DNA of 56,229 nucleotides from an uncultured Lachnospiraceae bacterium. Its GTDB lineage: Bacteria; Bacillota; Clostridia; Lachnospirales; Lachnospiraceae. The notes under the pieces were generated by a model. The model saw nothing but the letters and a program-made list of their open reading frames with translations, made no database searches and was not told the DNA's origin. Location of the stretch: the NCBI GenBank assembly GCA_910588285.1, contig CAJUQB010000021.1, positions 1,642 to 57,870 of the forward strand, read 5' to 3'. The translations under genes and the position numbers were made by a program. Numbering within the stretch: position 1 is the first letter of the stretch; the number at the start of each line of letters is the position of its first letter. Of the stretch, positions 1-8,842 are shown one piece after another.

Positions 1-711
1 AAATCCCTGAGAGGAACACAGTTTAGAATATGGGCTGCTTCTATTTTGAAGGAATATATGAAAAAAGGGTTCGCATTAGATGATGATCGACTTAAGAATC
101 TTGGAGGCGGAAACTATTTTGATGAATTGTTAGCTCGTATCCGTGATATTCGTTCTTCTGAAAAAGTGTTTTGGAGAAAAGTTCTGGAAATATATGCAAC
201 AAGTATTGATTATGACCCAAAAGCAGAGAGTTCGATTATATTTTTTAAGCAGGTACAAAATAAAATGCACTGGGCGGCTCATAAGCACACAGCGGCAGAA
301 GTAATCTATCAGCGGGCAGATGCAGATAAGGACAATATGGGATTAACATCGTGGGCTGGAAAGGAGATTAAACGTTCTGATGTAGAGGTTGCAAAGAATT
401 ATTTAAGCGAAAAAGAAATAGATGCGTTAAATAAAATCGTTACGGCGTATTTAGATATTGCGGAAGTCCATGCCTTGAATCAAGAACCAATGTATATGAA
501 AGACTGGCTGGAAACAATTGACGACTATCTGAAAATGACAAGAAGGGATATTTTAACTACAAAAGGAAGAGTTACTCATAAACAGGCTCTTGAAAAGGCG
601 CATGGAGAATACGACAAATATCGGAAAAAGCAGGAGGATATCCTTTCTCCGGTGGAATGCCATTTTCTTGAAAGTATAGAAGAATTACAAGAGTTGGAAG
701 ATAAAAAATAA
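1..711 (+). CDS. RhuM family protein, 5' end outside the window
   Basis: The frame is open from the first base and the start lies upstream. The residues at the window edge (RGTQFRIWAASILKEYM) and the following KGFALDDDRLKN match the conserved block of the RhuM family, which is known from Salmonella pathogenicity island 3 and from many defence and mobile islands. No biochemical function is established for the family. The C-terminal half is helical and charged, and I see no catalytic motif there. A TTG at 46 could be called as a start, but the conserved block begins before it, so a truncated reading is wrong. It is AT-rich relative to the chromosome further right, consistent with an acquired island that includes the KAP NTPase downstream. 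Confidence 0.8.
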   Translation, partial: KSLRGTQFRIWAASILKEYMKKGFALDDDRLKNLGGGNYFDELLARIRDIRSSEKVFWRKVLEIYATSIDYDPKAESSIIFFKQVQNKMHWAAHKHTAAEVIYQRADADKDNMGLTSWAGKEIKRSDVEVAKNYLSEKEIDALNKIVTAYLDIAEVHALNQEPMYMKDWLETIDDYLKMTRRDILTTKGRVTHKQALEKAHGEYDKYRKKQEDILSPVECHFLESIEELQELEDKK

Positions 712-713
712 TT

Positions 714-911
714 TTGCCTAATCTGACGCAAGCAGGAAGGTGGGTTACAGAGCATGAATTATTTATCAGCCAAGTTTATATTGGCACCAATCACAGTGGC
801 TCCAACTTCGACCGTTTGGCATTCAAGCAAATGCTGAGAAATATCAATATTGAGAGCAGTGCTGTGAGTGAGGGGCAAAAGGTTGAAGTGAAATGGCTGG
901 AGATGTTTTGA
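714..911 (+). CDS. Small hypothetical protein or gene fragment (65 aa)
   Basis: An open frame begins with TTG two bases after the RhuM stop and ends at 911. I do not recognise the product, and there is no good ribosome binding site directly ahead of the TTG. The amino acid composition is plausible for a real protein end. It may be the 3' remnant of a longer gene cut by recombination, as expected in this island. Confidence that it is expressed as a protein is low. Confidence 0.3.
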   Translation: MPNLTQAGRWVTEHELFISQVYIGTNHSGSNFDRLAFKQMLRNINIESSAVSEGQKVEVKWLEMF

Positions 912-973
912 TTTACAGTAAGGTGTAATGAAAGCAGAGCCTTTTCCGAAATATTATGACAGGAGGCAGCACT

Positions 974-1048
974 ATGGAATTACCTTATATACCTGTGACT
1001 TTACTTGAAAGTCAGATGGATAGAGATGCAGAATTTTATAGAGAGTGA
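974..1048 (+). CDS. Very short ORF (24 aa) with a good RBS, possible 5' gene fragment
   Basis: An AGGAGG at 961-966 precedes ATG at 974, followed by 24 codons and TGA. The ribosome binding site is as good as any in the window, yet the product is too short to assign. It may be the surviving start of a deleted gene or a leader peptide ahead of the KAP NTPase gene. The remaining 912-1101 interval shows nothing else that I can name. Confidence 0.25.
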   Translation: MELPYIPVTLLESQMDRDAEFYRE

Positions 1049-1101
1049 AAGCTATCGAAGTTAACTGATATAAATTATTCAGATATTGTGAGGTGGTATT
1101 A

Positions 1102-3303
1102 ATGATCAGTCCGGATCTTCCCATTATGAAATCTTCTGAAGATAAACTAAATCGAGAATCGTTTGTAAAAAGCCTTGCCAATGTTATATTGCAATCAGCT
1201 TTTCCTACTTCTTTTACTGTGGGTCTGTATGGCGCATGGGGAAGCGGAAAGACTTCATTACTAAATATGGTAATAGAGCAAATAGAACGCAGTAGTACAG
1301 ATGTGGTCATATTAAGGTTTAATCCCTGGCTCTGTTCTGATCCAAAACAACTTATTACCCAATTCTTTAAACAGTTAGCAAGCGCAATAAAAATGAAAAA
1401 ACCTACGGCAGATACTGTGTGTGAATTGGTCGATCAATATGCGGATATTTTTGATGCAGCCAGTCTTATCCCATATGCAGGAGCCGCAATTGCAGCAGCA
1501 GGTAAAATGTTTACAACCAAGGCAAGAAAGCGCATGAACCGAAAGAGTAACGATATGCAGGGGCAAAAAGATGAGATTATCCGCACAATGGTTAAGGAGA
1601 ATTTAAAAATAATTGTCTCTATAGATGATATTGACCGACTTTCAGAAGAAGAGATTATCGCTGTTTTTCAGTTGGTAAAAGCACTAGCAGATTTCCCAAA
1701 CGCGGTATATTTACTTGCTTTTGATTATGATGTTGTGGTGCGTGCGCTTGGCACAGTGCAACACGGAGATGGACGAGAATACCTTGAAAAAGTTATACAG
1801 GTTCCATTTGAAATACCTGCGCCGAGTATGGAAAGTATTCATGATGCTCTTTTTTCAAAGCTCAATGGGATACTTGGAGATATACCGGATAACCGATGGG
1901 ACAAAGCAACATGGGCAGAATTATTCCAGTATGGAGTAAAAAATTATATTAAATCCATTCGGGATGTTATTCGATATTCAAATGTATTTTACTTGAAATA
2001 TCAGCTATTGCAAGGTGAGACCGATCCTGTCGATCTCCTCGGTCTGACGTGTCTTCAAGTATTTGAACCGGCTATCTACTCCACTCTGAATAATTACAAA
2101 GATATGCTATGTGGTTCAATTGGCAGTTACTCATATGATCGTCAAAAAATTGATGAAGAGAAAATCAAGAAAGCTGTTAGTCATATTTTCTCAGAGGGGA
2201 TTGCTGCGAATGAAGAAGCAGCCACAAGTATTCTTGGGATTCTATTTCCAAAAATGGAAGCGGCGTTGGGAAGCACCTATTCTTTTGGTCGCTATTACGA
2301 TCATAGGAATTTTTTGATCAATTGTAATATTGCTGTTCCGGAATGCTTTGATCGCTATTTTTCCCTCTCTCTTGAAGATGACGCAATTTCAACTGCAACT
2401 ATGAGAAAACTTATATATGAAGCAAGTGAAAAAGAACTTGTAACATACATTACCCAATTATACCAGGATGGAAAAATTATTCGATTGCTAGAAGAAATTG
2501 AAGCGTATGCGAACAAAGGTGATTCGAAAAATATCCCTTCTGAAAGAGCTGCAATTTTAATACGATGTCTTTGCCGGATGTGGAGCTCTTTTGAAGTTGA
2601 GGAAAAAGGGTTCTTTACCATTCCATTTGCATGGAGATTACTGTTTTGCGTAGATCCTTTGCTGGAAGCAATTGATATGGTGGAGCGTTTTTCATTTCTG
2701 CGAAGCATATTTGAGGATAAAATGGTCGAACCATCAATATTAGCGTTGCTTTTGCGGGATTTTGAAATAACGCATGGGCGCTATACCGATAAGGCTCCGA
2801 ATGAAGATAAACAAGCGATTTTATTAGACGAGCTTTTAAAACTTGAGTCTGTGTTTAAGTCGCGATGCATCAATGCAATAGATTCAGGTGCGGCTCTGTC
2901 ACAATATGGAGGGCTAAACTTTTTGTGGATGCTGAGCCAACTTGACGAAGAACTTGTAAAACACATCAAAGAAACGCTTGTTACAGATGATACATCGCTT
3001 GCAAAAGTTATCAGCTATTGTACCTCTCGTGGAAAAACAGCAGTCAGGCTAGTTGTAGAAACACGCCAAGTAAATAAGGAAACTCTCAGTGAATTTATTG
3101 ATGTAGAGGACGCCTATTCGCGTATGAATGTATTTGTAACAACTCATGAATTTTTGATTCTTTTAAAAGAAACCAAGAAGGATGTTGTTGCCTTTCTTAT
3201 TGCAATGAGAAGAAATAAAGAAACCAGCCAAACAGAAGGCTTCGTTGCAGAAGAGATAATTAACGAGGAACTTCAAAAGATCATCAGTACAATTCAGTCG
3301 TAA
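1102..3303 (+). CDS. KAP family P-loop NTPase
   Basis: A 733-residue protein. Walker A is GAWGSGKT at residues 44-51, and a hydrophobic strand ending in SIDDID near residues 170-178 is the Walker B motif. The phrase VVILRFNPWLCSD after Walker A is characteristic of KAP NTPases. An Ala-rich segment around residues 120-140 sits between the two motifs, where family members often carry membrane insertions. The rest is a long helical C-terminal region without recognisable motifs. The ATG at 1102 is preferred over GTG 1093 because AGGTGG at 1091-1096 is a correctly spaced ribosome binding site. The family includes PifA of plasmid F, which excludes phage T7, so a role in phage exclusion is possible but inferred. 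Its neighbours are RhuM and a broken integrase, so this is island cargo. Confidence 0.88.
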   Translation: MISPDLPIMKSSEDKLNRESFVKSLANVILQSAFPTSFTVGLYGAWGSGKTSLLNMVIEQIERSSTDVVILRFNPWLCSDPKQLITQFFKQLASAIKMKKPTADTVCELVDQYADIFDAASLIPYAGAAIAAAGKMFTTKARKRMNRKSNDMQGQKDEIIRTMVKENLKIIVSIDDIDRLSEEEIIAVFQLVKALADFPNAVYLLAFDYDVVVRALGTVQHGDGREYLEKVIQVPFEIPAPSMESIHDALFSKLNGILGDIPDNRWDKATWAELFQYGVKNYIKSIRDVIRYSNVFYLKYQLLQGETDPVDLLGLTCLQVFEPAIYSTLNNYKDMLCGSIGSYSYDRQKIDEEKIKKAVSHIFSEGIAANEEAATSILGILFPKMEAALGSTYSFGRYYDHRNFLINCNIAVPECFDRYFSLSLEDDAISTATMRKLIYEASEKELVTYITQLYQDGKIIRLLEEIEAYANKGDSKNIPSERAAILIRCLCRMWSSFEVEEKGFFTIPFAWRLLFCVDPLLEAIDMVERFSFLRSIFEDKMVEPSILALLLRDFEITHGRYTDKAPNEDKQAILLDELLKLESVFKSRCINAIDSGAALSQYGGLNFLWMLSQLDEELVKHIKETLVTDDTSLAKVISYCTSRGKTAVRLVVETRQVNKETLSEFIDVEDAYSRMNVFVTTHEFLILLKETKKDVVAFLIAMRRNKETSQTEGFVAEEIINEELQKIISTIQS

Positions 3304-3424
3304 AGATTTTGTATTAGCTTCATTTGTACTATTTCCATGAGGGTATGAACAGCAATTGTAAGCATAAAGAAATATGTTTGCAATTGTTGTTTTCATATTT
3401 TTTTGTCGTGGGCTTGACATACGG
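3304..3424. other. Junction between KAP gene and truncated integrase
   Basis: This AT-rich stretch separates the KAP stop from the point, near 3424 on the minus strand, where the integrase stops resembling its family. The minus-strand frame runs on through it to 3329, but the encoded tail (KPTTKKYENNN and onward) has no integrase character. It is therefore a probable recombination or deletion endpoint. I see no terminator or clear att repeat in it. Confidence 0.5.
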
Positions 3425-4339
3425 GTGCCGCAAATCGTGAATCCGTATGCGTTTCACCCCTGCGGCTTTTGCGCCCCTGTCCATTTCGTGATGGAGATAA
3501 CTCTTTGTCACTGTGAAAATGCGGTCTTTCTTCTTTAAACCGTACAACATACCGATATATTCCTGCATTTCCTCGCATAGAAACTTCGGCATTTTGATTG
3601 TACGGTTGCTCTTTTTTGTTTTCGGAGAAGTAATCACATCTTCCCCATGCAGACGCTGATAGGATTTGTTAATCGTGACTGTTTCCTTATCAAAATTGAA
3701 ATCAGCAGCGGTCAAAGCTAATAATTCACCCTCTCGGATTCCGCACCAATAGAGCATTTCAAAGGCGTAAAAGGAAACTGGCTTGTCCATCATTTCATCC
3801 GCAAACCTCTTATATTCCTCTTTCGTCCAGAACAGCATTTCCTTGTGTTCCTCGCTCCCCATGTTCCCCGCCTTTGCCGCAGGGTTGGAGCGGAGGTCGT
3901 AATACCTCACCGCATGGTTGAAGATAGCGGAAAGCTGGTTGTGGACAGTTTTCAGATACGTCTGCGAATAAGGATTGCGTTTTTCATCACGGTAGGCAAG
4001 CAGCTCATTCTGCCATGCAATGATTTCCTTTGTGCCAATCCCGCTAATTTTCATCTTGCCGAAGTACGGAAGAATCTTCGTCCGAATGATATGCTCCTTT
4101 GTCAGCCAAGTGTTTTCTTTCAATCTGTTCTTGACATCATTCGCATAAAGCTCTGTAAAGGCTTCAAAGTCCATGTCAAGGTCAGCGGAATTTTGCAACT
4201 GGAATTTCCGCTCCCATTCCTGTGCCTCCCGCTTTGTGGCAAACCCACGCTTGCACTTCTGTTTACGTTCGCCCTTCCAATTCACATACCTTGCCATCAC
4301 ATACCATGTGCCGTTGCCCTCATTCTTAAATACTGGCAT
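3329..4339 (-). pseudogene. Tyrosine integrase of a conjugative element, C-terminally truncated
   Basis: The N-terminus (residues 1-50) is an arm-type DNA-binding domain. Residues about 55-150 form the SAM-like core-binding domain. The catalytic domain shows the first arginine (Arg202 in CGIREGELLAL) and the HxxR box (His301 to Arg304 in IHDLRH). Immediately after this box the family sequence ends, and about 30 unrelated residues lead to the stop. The LGH block and the nucleophilic tyrosine are absent, so the protein should be unable to cut DNA. Family members are normally about 380-400 residues; this one has about 305 genuine residues. The start abuts the stop of the excisionase-like gene (TAAATG), so the two were one operon, the usual int/xis end of Tn916 or Tn1549-like elements. 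Confidence 0.85.
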
Positions 4340-4540
4340 TTAATCCATCTCCTTTCCCTGTTTTTCTCCTGCCCCGTAGAGCCTTTCCTCAAAATACTGG
4401 CGGTTGACACGCCCCGCAATCGTGATAAAGCCCTGCTCCTTCAGCTCGTCATTCAGTTTCTTGATGAGCTTGTAAGCATAAGGCTTTGATACGGAAAGCT
4501 CTTGCGCCACCTCGTCCACACGGATAAATTTGTTGTCCAT
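4340..4540 (-). CDS. Excisionase-like helix-turn-helix protein
   Basis: A 66-residue protein whose N-terminal half (RVDEVAQELSVSKPYAYKLI) is a MerR/excisionase-type winged helix. GGAGAGG four bases before ATG 4540 sets this start; an upstream in-frame ATG at 4582 lacks a ribosome binding site. It ends directly against the integrase start. In Tn916-like elements this position is held by a small DNA-binding protein that directs excision. With the integrase broken, it is probably a relic. Confidence 0.75.
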   Translation of the reverse strand: MDNKFIRVDEVAQELSVSKPYAYKLIKKLNDELKEQGFITIAGRVNRQYFEERLYGAGEKQGKEMD

Positions 4541-4704
4541 ACAACCTCTCCTTTCCTTATTGCCGCCCAGTACTCTGGGCATATAGGTATGCCCTTGCGG
4601 CGTTTCTTTTTCTAAGCGTTTTTGCTTAATTTATAATACTAAACATTTTTGCTACTGTCAATAGGTTTGTAAGAAAATATTAAACTTTTTTGTTTCGTTT
4701 ACAC

Positions 4705-4734
4705 TTGACTTTCTCTAAACATATATGCTATACT
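4705..4734 (+). promoter_or_regulatory. Promoter for the XRE regulator (extended -10)
   Basis: TTGACT at 4705-4710 and TATACT at 4729-4734 are separated by 18 bases, with TG one base upstream of the -10, giving an extended -10 element. It fires toward the regulator at 4768. The divergent excisionase/integrase genes start 165 bases away, so autoregulation through this intergenic region is plausible. Confidence 0.7.
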
Positions 4735-4767
4735 CCTTATAAACATAGGAACAAGGAGTGAAATATT

Positions 4768-5298
4768 ATGGCGATTGGCGAAAGAATACATTTTTTCCGC
4801 ATCATGCGGGGCATGACACAGAAATACCTTGGTATGCTTGTCGGGTTTCCCGAAAAATCAGCGGATGTGCGTCTGGCACAGTACGAAACAGGCTCTCGTA
4901 AGCCAAAAGCAGAGCTTACTGCTGCACTGGCACAGGCTTTGGACGTTGCACCGCAAGCACTGGACATACCCGACATTGACAGCTACATCGGGCTTATGCA
5001 CACCTTATTTACCCTAGAGGACATTTACGGTCTTACCGTCAGTAAATCAGACGGTGAAATCTGCTTAAAAGTCAACAAAGATAAAAATAAGGATGCCGCC
5101 GAACTGCTGAAAATGCTCTCTGCTTGGAAAGAACAAGCAGACAAGCTCTCTGATGAGGAAATCAGCAGGGAAGATTACGACCAGTGGCGGTACAATTATC
5201 CGAAGTTTGACACCACGCAGCATTGGGCGAAAGTCCCCTCTGAGGAATTGAGCGATACCTTAGCCAAAGCGTTCAAGGACAAACTGAAAACCGATTGA
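4768..5298 (+). CDS. XRE family transcriptional regulator
   Basis: A 176-residue protein with an N-terminal Cro/CI-type helix-turn-helix: residues 1-55, including GMTQKYLGMLVGF and the recognition segment VRLAQYETGSRKPK. A charged helical C-terminal part follows. AAGGAG upstream of ATG 4768 supports the start. Divergent placement opposite the xis/int pair is typical of integrative conjugative elements, where such proteins control excision or transfer. It is the last intact gene of the island before guaA. Confidence 0.8.
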   Translation: MAIGERIHFFRIMRGMTQKYLGMLVGFPEKSADVRLAQYETGSRKPKAELTAALAQALDVAPQALDIPDIDSYIGLMHTLFTLEDIYGLTVSKSDGEICLKVNKDKNKDAAELLKMLSAWKEQADKLSDEEISREDYDQWRYNYPKFDTTQHWAKVPSEELSDTLAKAFKDKLKTD

Positions 5299-5311
5299 CA
5301 AGCACGAAAAA

Positions 5312-5353
5312 AACGCCCTCAGCCATGAGTTCCTACCCACAGCTAAGGGCGTT
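5312..5353 (-). terminator. Rho-independent terminator of the guaA operon
   Basis: Two 12-base arms (5312-5323 and 5342-5353, one mismatch) flank an 18-base loop. An A-run at 5307-5313 reads as U-rich on the minus strand. It lies about 170 bases past the guaA stop and also closes the regulator gene on the other side. Bases 5360-5525 hold nothing else I can name; a remnant attachment site near the guaA end is possible but no repeat copy is visible. Confidence 0.65.
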
Positions 5354-5525
5354 ATAATATGGATTTATGCCAGCCGTCCAAACCTCTTGCAAATCATTCT
5401 CCCACCAACAAACCACTTGACAGTAAGAATAATCGCATTCAAACAACTGTTATCAATTTGTTATCAAAAGACCTTTCCAAAGCCCGCAAACCCGCATAAA
5501 CACTGGGTTTACTAAGCATTTTTGT

Positions 5526-6818
5526 TTATTCGAACTCAATCGTAGCCGGCGGCTTAGGACTCATATCATAGCACACCCGGTTCACATTCGCAACCTCCGC
5601 CAGAATCCGCTCCGTAATCCGCTCCAGTACCTCCCAATCCACCTTCTCCACGGTAGCTGTCATAGCATCCACCGTGTTGATGGCCCGCACAATCACCATA
5701 TACTCAAATACCCGCTCATGGTTCTTCATGCCCACAGACTTAAAGTCCGGCACCACGGTAAAATACTGCCACACCTTCTTATCCAGCCCGGCCCTGGCAA
5801 ACTCCTCCCGCAGGATTGCATCCGACTCACGCACAGCCTCCAGGCGCTCTCTCGTAATCGCACCCAGACAGCGTACCCCCAGTCCAGGCCCTGGGAAGGG
5901 CTGGCGGTATACCATCTCGTGAGGCAGCCCCAGCTCCACGCCGCAGGCCCGCACCTCATCCTTAAACAGCTGCTTCAAGGGCTCCACCAGCTCAAACTGC
6001 AGATCCTCCGGCAGGCCGCCCACATTGTGGTGGGACTTAACCATCTTGGCGGTCTTGGTGCCGCTCTCAATAATATCCGGGTAGATCGTCCCCTGCCCCA
6101 GGAACTCAATCCCCTCAAGCTTCCGGGCCTCCTCCTCGAATACGCGGATAAATTCTCCGCCAATGATCTTGCGCTTCTGCTCCGGGTCAGCCACATGTTC
6201 CAGCTTGCCCAGGAACCGGTCCACGGCATCCACATAGATCAGGTTTGCATGGAGCTCATTCTGGAATACCTTCACAACACTCTCTGACTCATTCTTGCGC
6301 ATCAGGCCGTGGTTCACATGGACGCATACCAGTTGCTGGCCAATGGCCCTGATCAGCAGAGCTGCCACCACAGAAGAATCCACGCCTCCGGAAAGGGCCA
6401 GGAGAACCTTTTTGTCCCCCACCTGCCTGCGGACAAGCTCCACCTGATCCGCAATAAAATTCTTCATATTCCAGTTAGCCTCTGCCCCGCACTCATCAAA
6501 AACAAATTTCTTCAGGGTCTCCGGATCAGGCAGCTCTGAAAGCTGTGTGGCACATTTTGACTGGGGATAATCCACAGAAATTATGGGATATCCCAGCTCG
6601 TACAATTCCGGCCGTACCTCTACCTCACAGCCATCCACCACACGGTTCTCCCCACCGTTCAAAATGATACCCTTTACATTTTCCAGCGCCTTCAGCTCCT
6701 CCAAGGTAATATCATGGGGATGAATCTCGCTGTACACCCCCAGCCCGCGGATATCCCGCGCAAGCACCGTGTTGTTCGTACTGCCCAAATCTAAGATTAC
6801 AATCAGATCCTGCTTCAT
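5526..6818 (-). CDS. guaA: GMP synthase with degenerate glutaminase domain
   Basis: Converts XMP to GMP. The ATP pyrophosphatase P-loop LSGGVDSS lies at residues 142-149, followed by the full synthetase and dimerisation domains (GLPEDLQFELVEPLK, RQPFPGPGLGVR, terminal PKPPATIEFE). The protein is 430 residues against about 510-525 for the family. All the loss is in the N-terminal class I glutamine amidotransferase domain. The first strands align (ILDLG, GIILNGG), but where the catalytic GxCYG is expected there is SVDYPQ, and the region that should carry the His/Glu pair is missing. It should therefore be unable to hydrolyse glutamine and may use free ammonia or a separate subunit. AAGGAGG precedes ATG 6818; an in-frame extension to 6920 has no ribosome binding site and overlaps mutY. 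Confidence 0.9.
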   Translation of the reverse strand: MKQDLIVILDLGSTNNTVLARDIRGLGVYSEIHPHDITLEELKALENVKGIILNGGENRVVDGCEVEVRPELYELGYPIISVDYPQSKCATQLSELPDPETLKKFVFDECGAEANWNMKNFIADQVELVRRQVGDKKVLLALSGGVDSSVVAALLIRAIGQQLVCVHVNHGLMRKNESESVVKVFQNELHANLIYVDAVDRFLGKLEHVADPEQKRKIIGGEFIRVFEEEARKLEGIEFLGQGTIYPDIIESGTKTAKMVKSHHNVGGLPEDLQFELVEPLKQLFKDEVRACGVELGLPHEMVYRQPFPGPGLGVRCLGAITRERLEAVRESDAILREEFARAGLDKKVWQYFTVVPDFKSVGMKNHERVFEYMVIVRAINTVDAMTATVEKVDWEVLERITERILAEVANVNRVCYDMSPKPPATIEFE

Positions 6819-6909
6819 AACTGCCTCCTTCGTATGAATGAAATGGTATAAGCCGCCTCCTAAAGCATGTTTGAAAGGCCTGCCCATGCTTATTATAACG
6901 TGCAATATT

Positions 6910-8043
6910 TCATTTTTCAATCATTTTCACAATGCCCTGGTTCTTTTCATTTCCCGGCTCCATTCTCATCCGCTCCACGCCCAGGGGGATATTCATATAC
7001 CTGGTATAAGCCGCAAAAGCCGCCGGAATCGGATACCGCCTTCGTGTCTCATCCACCTCCACAAACAACAGCTTATCATCCGGATGCTCCAGCTCATCCG
7101 CCTGAATCATATATCCCTGCATGTGCCATTCCACATGGGAAAAAATATGCTTCGCCTCCTCCAGGGGCTGGATCCGCAGAGGCGCAATCCCCTGCTCCTG
7201 AACCCAGCAAAGGGCCTGCTGCTCATTCAGATGCCCCGCCGTGTTGGGGAATTCGTAGAGCCCTGCCAGAAGTCCCTTCCCCGGCCTTTGGTTCAGCGCC
7301 ACCTGGTCGCCAATGCGGATCACGAAAACGGTTCTGGCCTCAATCCGCCTGGCCTTGGCCTTCGTTTTTACGGGAATCCGCTCCCAGCTGCCGGCAGCCC
7401 TGGCCCGGCAGGAGGCCTCCCATGGACAGCCTGCGCACAAAGGCGCACCGTTTGGCACACAGACAACCGCCCCAAGCTCCATCAGCGCCTGGTTAAAGGC
7501 TCCCGCCCGATCCTTTGGCATGAACCTTAGAAGCTCCTGCTCCATCCCGTTCCGGACAGACTGCTTCATAATATCCGACTCGTCGCCGCAAAGCCGGGTA
7601 ATCACCCGCAGCACATTCCCATCCACTGCCGGAACCGGAATCCCAAAGGCAATGGAAGCAATGGCCCCTGCCGTGTAATGTCCGATCCCGGAAAGGGACA
7701 GCAGCGCATCATAATCAGCCGGAAGTTGTCCCCCATACTCCTGCATCACCGTCTGGGCAGCCTTTTGCATATTTCGGACACGGTTGTAATAGCCCAGCCC
7801 CTCCCACAGCTTCAGCAGCACATCCTCCGGGCATTCTGCCAATGCCCTCACATCCGGCAGTGCCTCCATAAAATGCTGAAAATACGGCTTTACCGCCTCC
7901 ACCCTGGTCTGCTGGAGCATAATCTCCGACACCCACACCCGATAGGGCGTTACCTCCTCCCTCCAGGGCAGCCTACGGGCATTGGCGCCGAACCATTGAA
8001 GCAGCGGCTCTATTATCCTGTCCTTTTCAAATTCTTCCAGCAT
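6910..8043 (-). CDS. mutY: A/G-specific adenine glycosylase
   Basis: Removes adenine mispaired with 8-oxoguanine. The 377 residues show the catalytic Glu40 in SEIMLQQT, the helix-hairpin-helix LSGIGHYTAGA near 117-127, and the catalytic Asp141 in VDGNVLRV. Four cysteines at 195, 203, 206 and 212 form the 4Fe-4S loop; the first spacing is seven residues rather than the more usual six. A MutT-like C-terminal domain with the FSH motif recognises 8-oxoG. It is transcribed toward guaA with a 91-base gap. Confidence 0.93.
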   Translation of the reverse strand: MLEEFEKDRIIEPLLQWFGANARRLPWREEVTPYRVWVSEIMLQQTRVEAVKPYFQHFMEALPDVRALAECPEDVLLKLWEGLGYYNRVRNMQKAAQTVMQEYGGQLPADYDALLSLSGIGHYTAGAIASIAFGIPVPAVDGNVLRVITRLCGDESDIMKQSVRNGMEQELLRFMPKDRAGAFNQALMELGAVVCVPNGAPLCAGCPWEASCRARAAGSWERIPVKTKAKARRIEARTVFVIRIGDQVALNQRPGKGLLAGLYEFPNTAGHLNEQQALCWVQEQGIAPLRIQPLEEAKHIFSHVEWHMQGYMIQADELEHPDDKLLFVEVDETRRRYPIPAAFAAYTRYMNIPLGVERMRMEPGNEKNQGIVKMIEK

Positions 8044-8061
8044 AGCTTCTCCTCACTCCCA

Positions 8062-8160
8062 CAGCCGGCTGTCTTACGCCTTCATTCCAACTCTGGCCTT
8101 CTCGCAGCCGGCTGTCTCACGCCTTCATTCCAACCCTGCCTTCTCGCAGCCGGCTGTCTC
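8062..8160. repeat. Tandem repeat, units of 42-43 bp, about 2.4 copies
   Basis: Units begin at 8062, 8105 and 8147, each starting with the palindrome CAGCCGGCTG followed by TCTYACGCCT. The first two are nearly identical over their full length. The third is cut short because it runs into the 3' end of sfsA, whose stop codon lies at 8159-8161. The array fills the gap between sfsA and mutY and looks like duplication of the sfsA tail plus its intergenic flank. Confidence 0.85.
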
Positions 8161-8842
8161 ACGCCTCGATGCCAAGCCTTACCTCCACCGGCGCATCCAT
8201 CCGTATCTCCCCCGGCTTCCCCAGACAATCGTAAGCAAGCACCTTCACACCGGCTCTGGCCGCCTCCCGCAGAGTCTCCCCAAAGGCCGGGTGCGTCCTG
8301 TCATTTGGCTCAAACAAATGTACGCCCTTCATCTGGATTACAAACAGAATATAACCTTCATAGCCCTCTGATACGGCACGCATCAATTCCTTCATATGCT
8401 TTATGCCCCGCTCCGTGGGGGCGTCCGGGAACCGGGCCACTCCATCCTCCTCCAGGGTCACTCCCTTAACCTCCAGAAAGGCCCTGCGCTCTCCTGGCCC
8501 TTCCATGTAAAAATCGATCCTGGAATCGCCGTATTTCGCCTCCGGCCGAACATACTCCCAGCCCTGGGCCACTAGCCATTCCCGGACCATTTTGTTGGGC
8601 GCCTGGGAATCCATATTCACGTACAGCGCTCCCTTGTCCACACCGATCAGGTCATACGCCGTCTTGCGGCCAGGGCTATCGCTTTTTTCCAGATAGACCT
8701 TTGCGTCTGGCACCAGCAGCTCCCTGCAGCGTCCGGTATTCTTCACATGGCACTTTTCCACCCTGCCGTCCATCTCCACCAGGGCGATAAAACGGTTGGG
8801 CCGCTCCCGAAATATTCCCGTATGTATATTGCTGTATTTCAT
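8159..8842 (-). CDS. sfsA: DNA/RNA nuclease SfsA family protein
   Basis: 227 residues matching SfsA (sugar fermentation stimulation protein A), including RERPNRFIALVEMDG near the N-terminus, HVKNTGRCRELL, DSRIDFYMEG and FLEVKGVTLEEDG. E. coli SfsA was first reported as a nucleic-acid-binding regulator of maltose use; a nuclease fold is assigned to the family. ATG 8842 overlaps the aminotransferase stop by four bases (ATGA), implying translational coupling. The 3' end lies inside the 42-43 bp tandem repeat. Confidence 0.9.
   Translation of the reverse strand: MKYSNIHTGIFRERPNRFIALVEMDGRVEKCHVKNTGRCRELLVPDAKVYLEKSDSPGRKTAYDLIGVDKGALYVNMDSQAPNKMVREWLVAQGWEYVRPEAKYGDSRIDFYMEGPGERRAFLEVKGVTLEEDGVARFPDAPTERGIKHMKELMRAVSEGYEGYILFVIQMKGVHLFEPNDRTHPAFGETLREAARAGVKVLAYDCLGKPGEIRMDAPVEVRLGIEA

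Noticed and set aside
5360..5525. Attachment site of the island at the guaA end
   Set aside because: No second copy of any guaA-end sequence is visible in the window, so it cannot be supported as a feature.
6819..6909. Purine riboswitch ahead of guaA
   Set aside because: The 91-base mutY-guaA gap has no purine aptamer core and is too short for aptamer plus platform.
7678..8469. Plus-strand open frame of 263 codons across mutY/sfsA
   Set aside because: Antisense shadow of two well-supported genes; its repeated LLAAGCLTP phrase is only the 42-43 bp tandem repeat.
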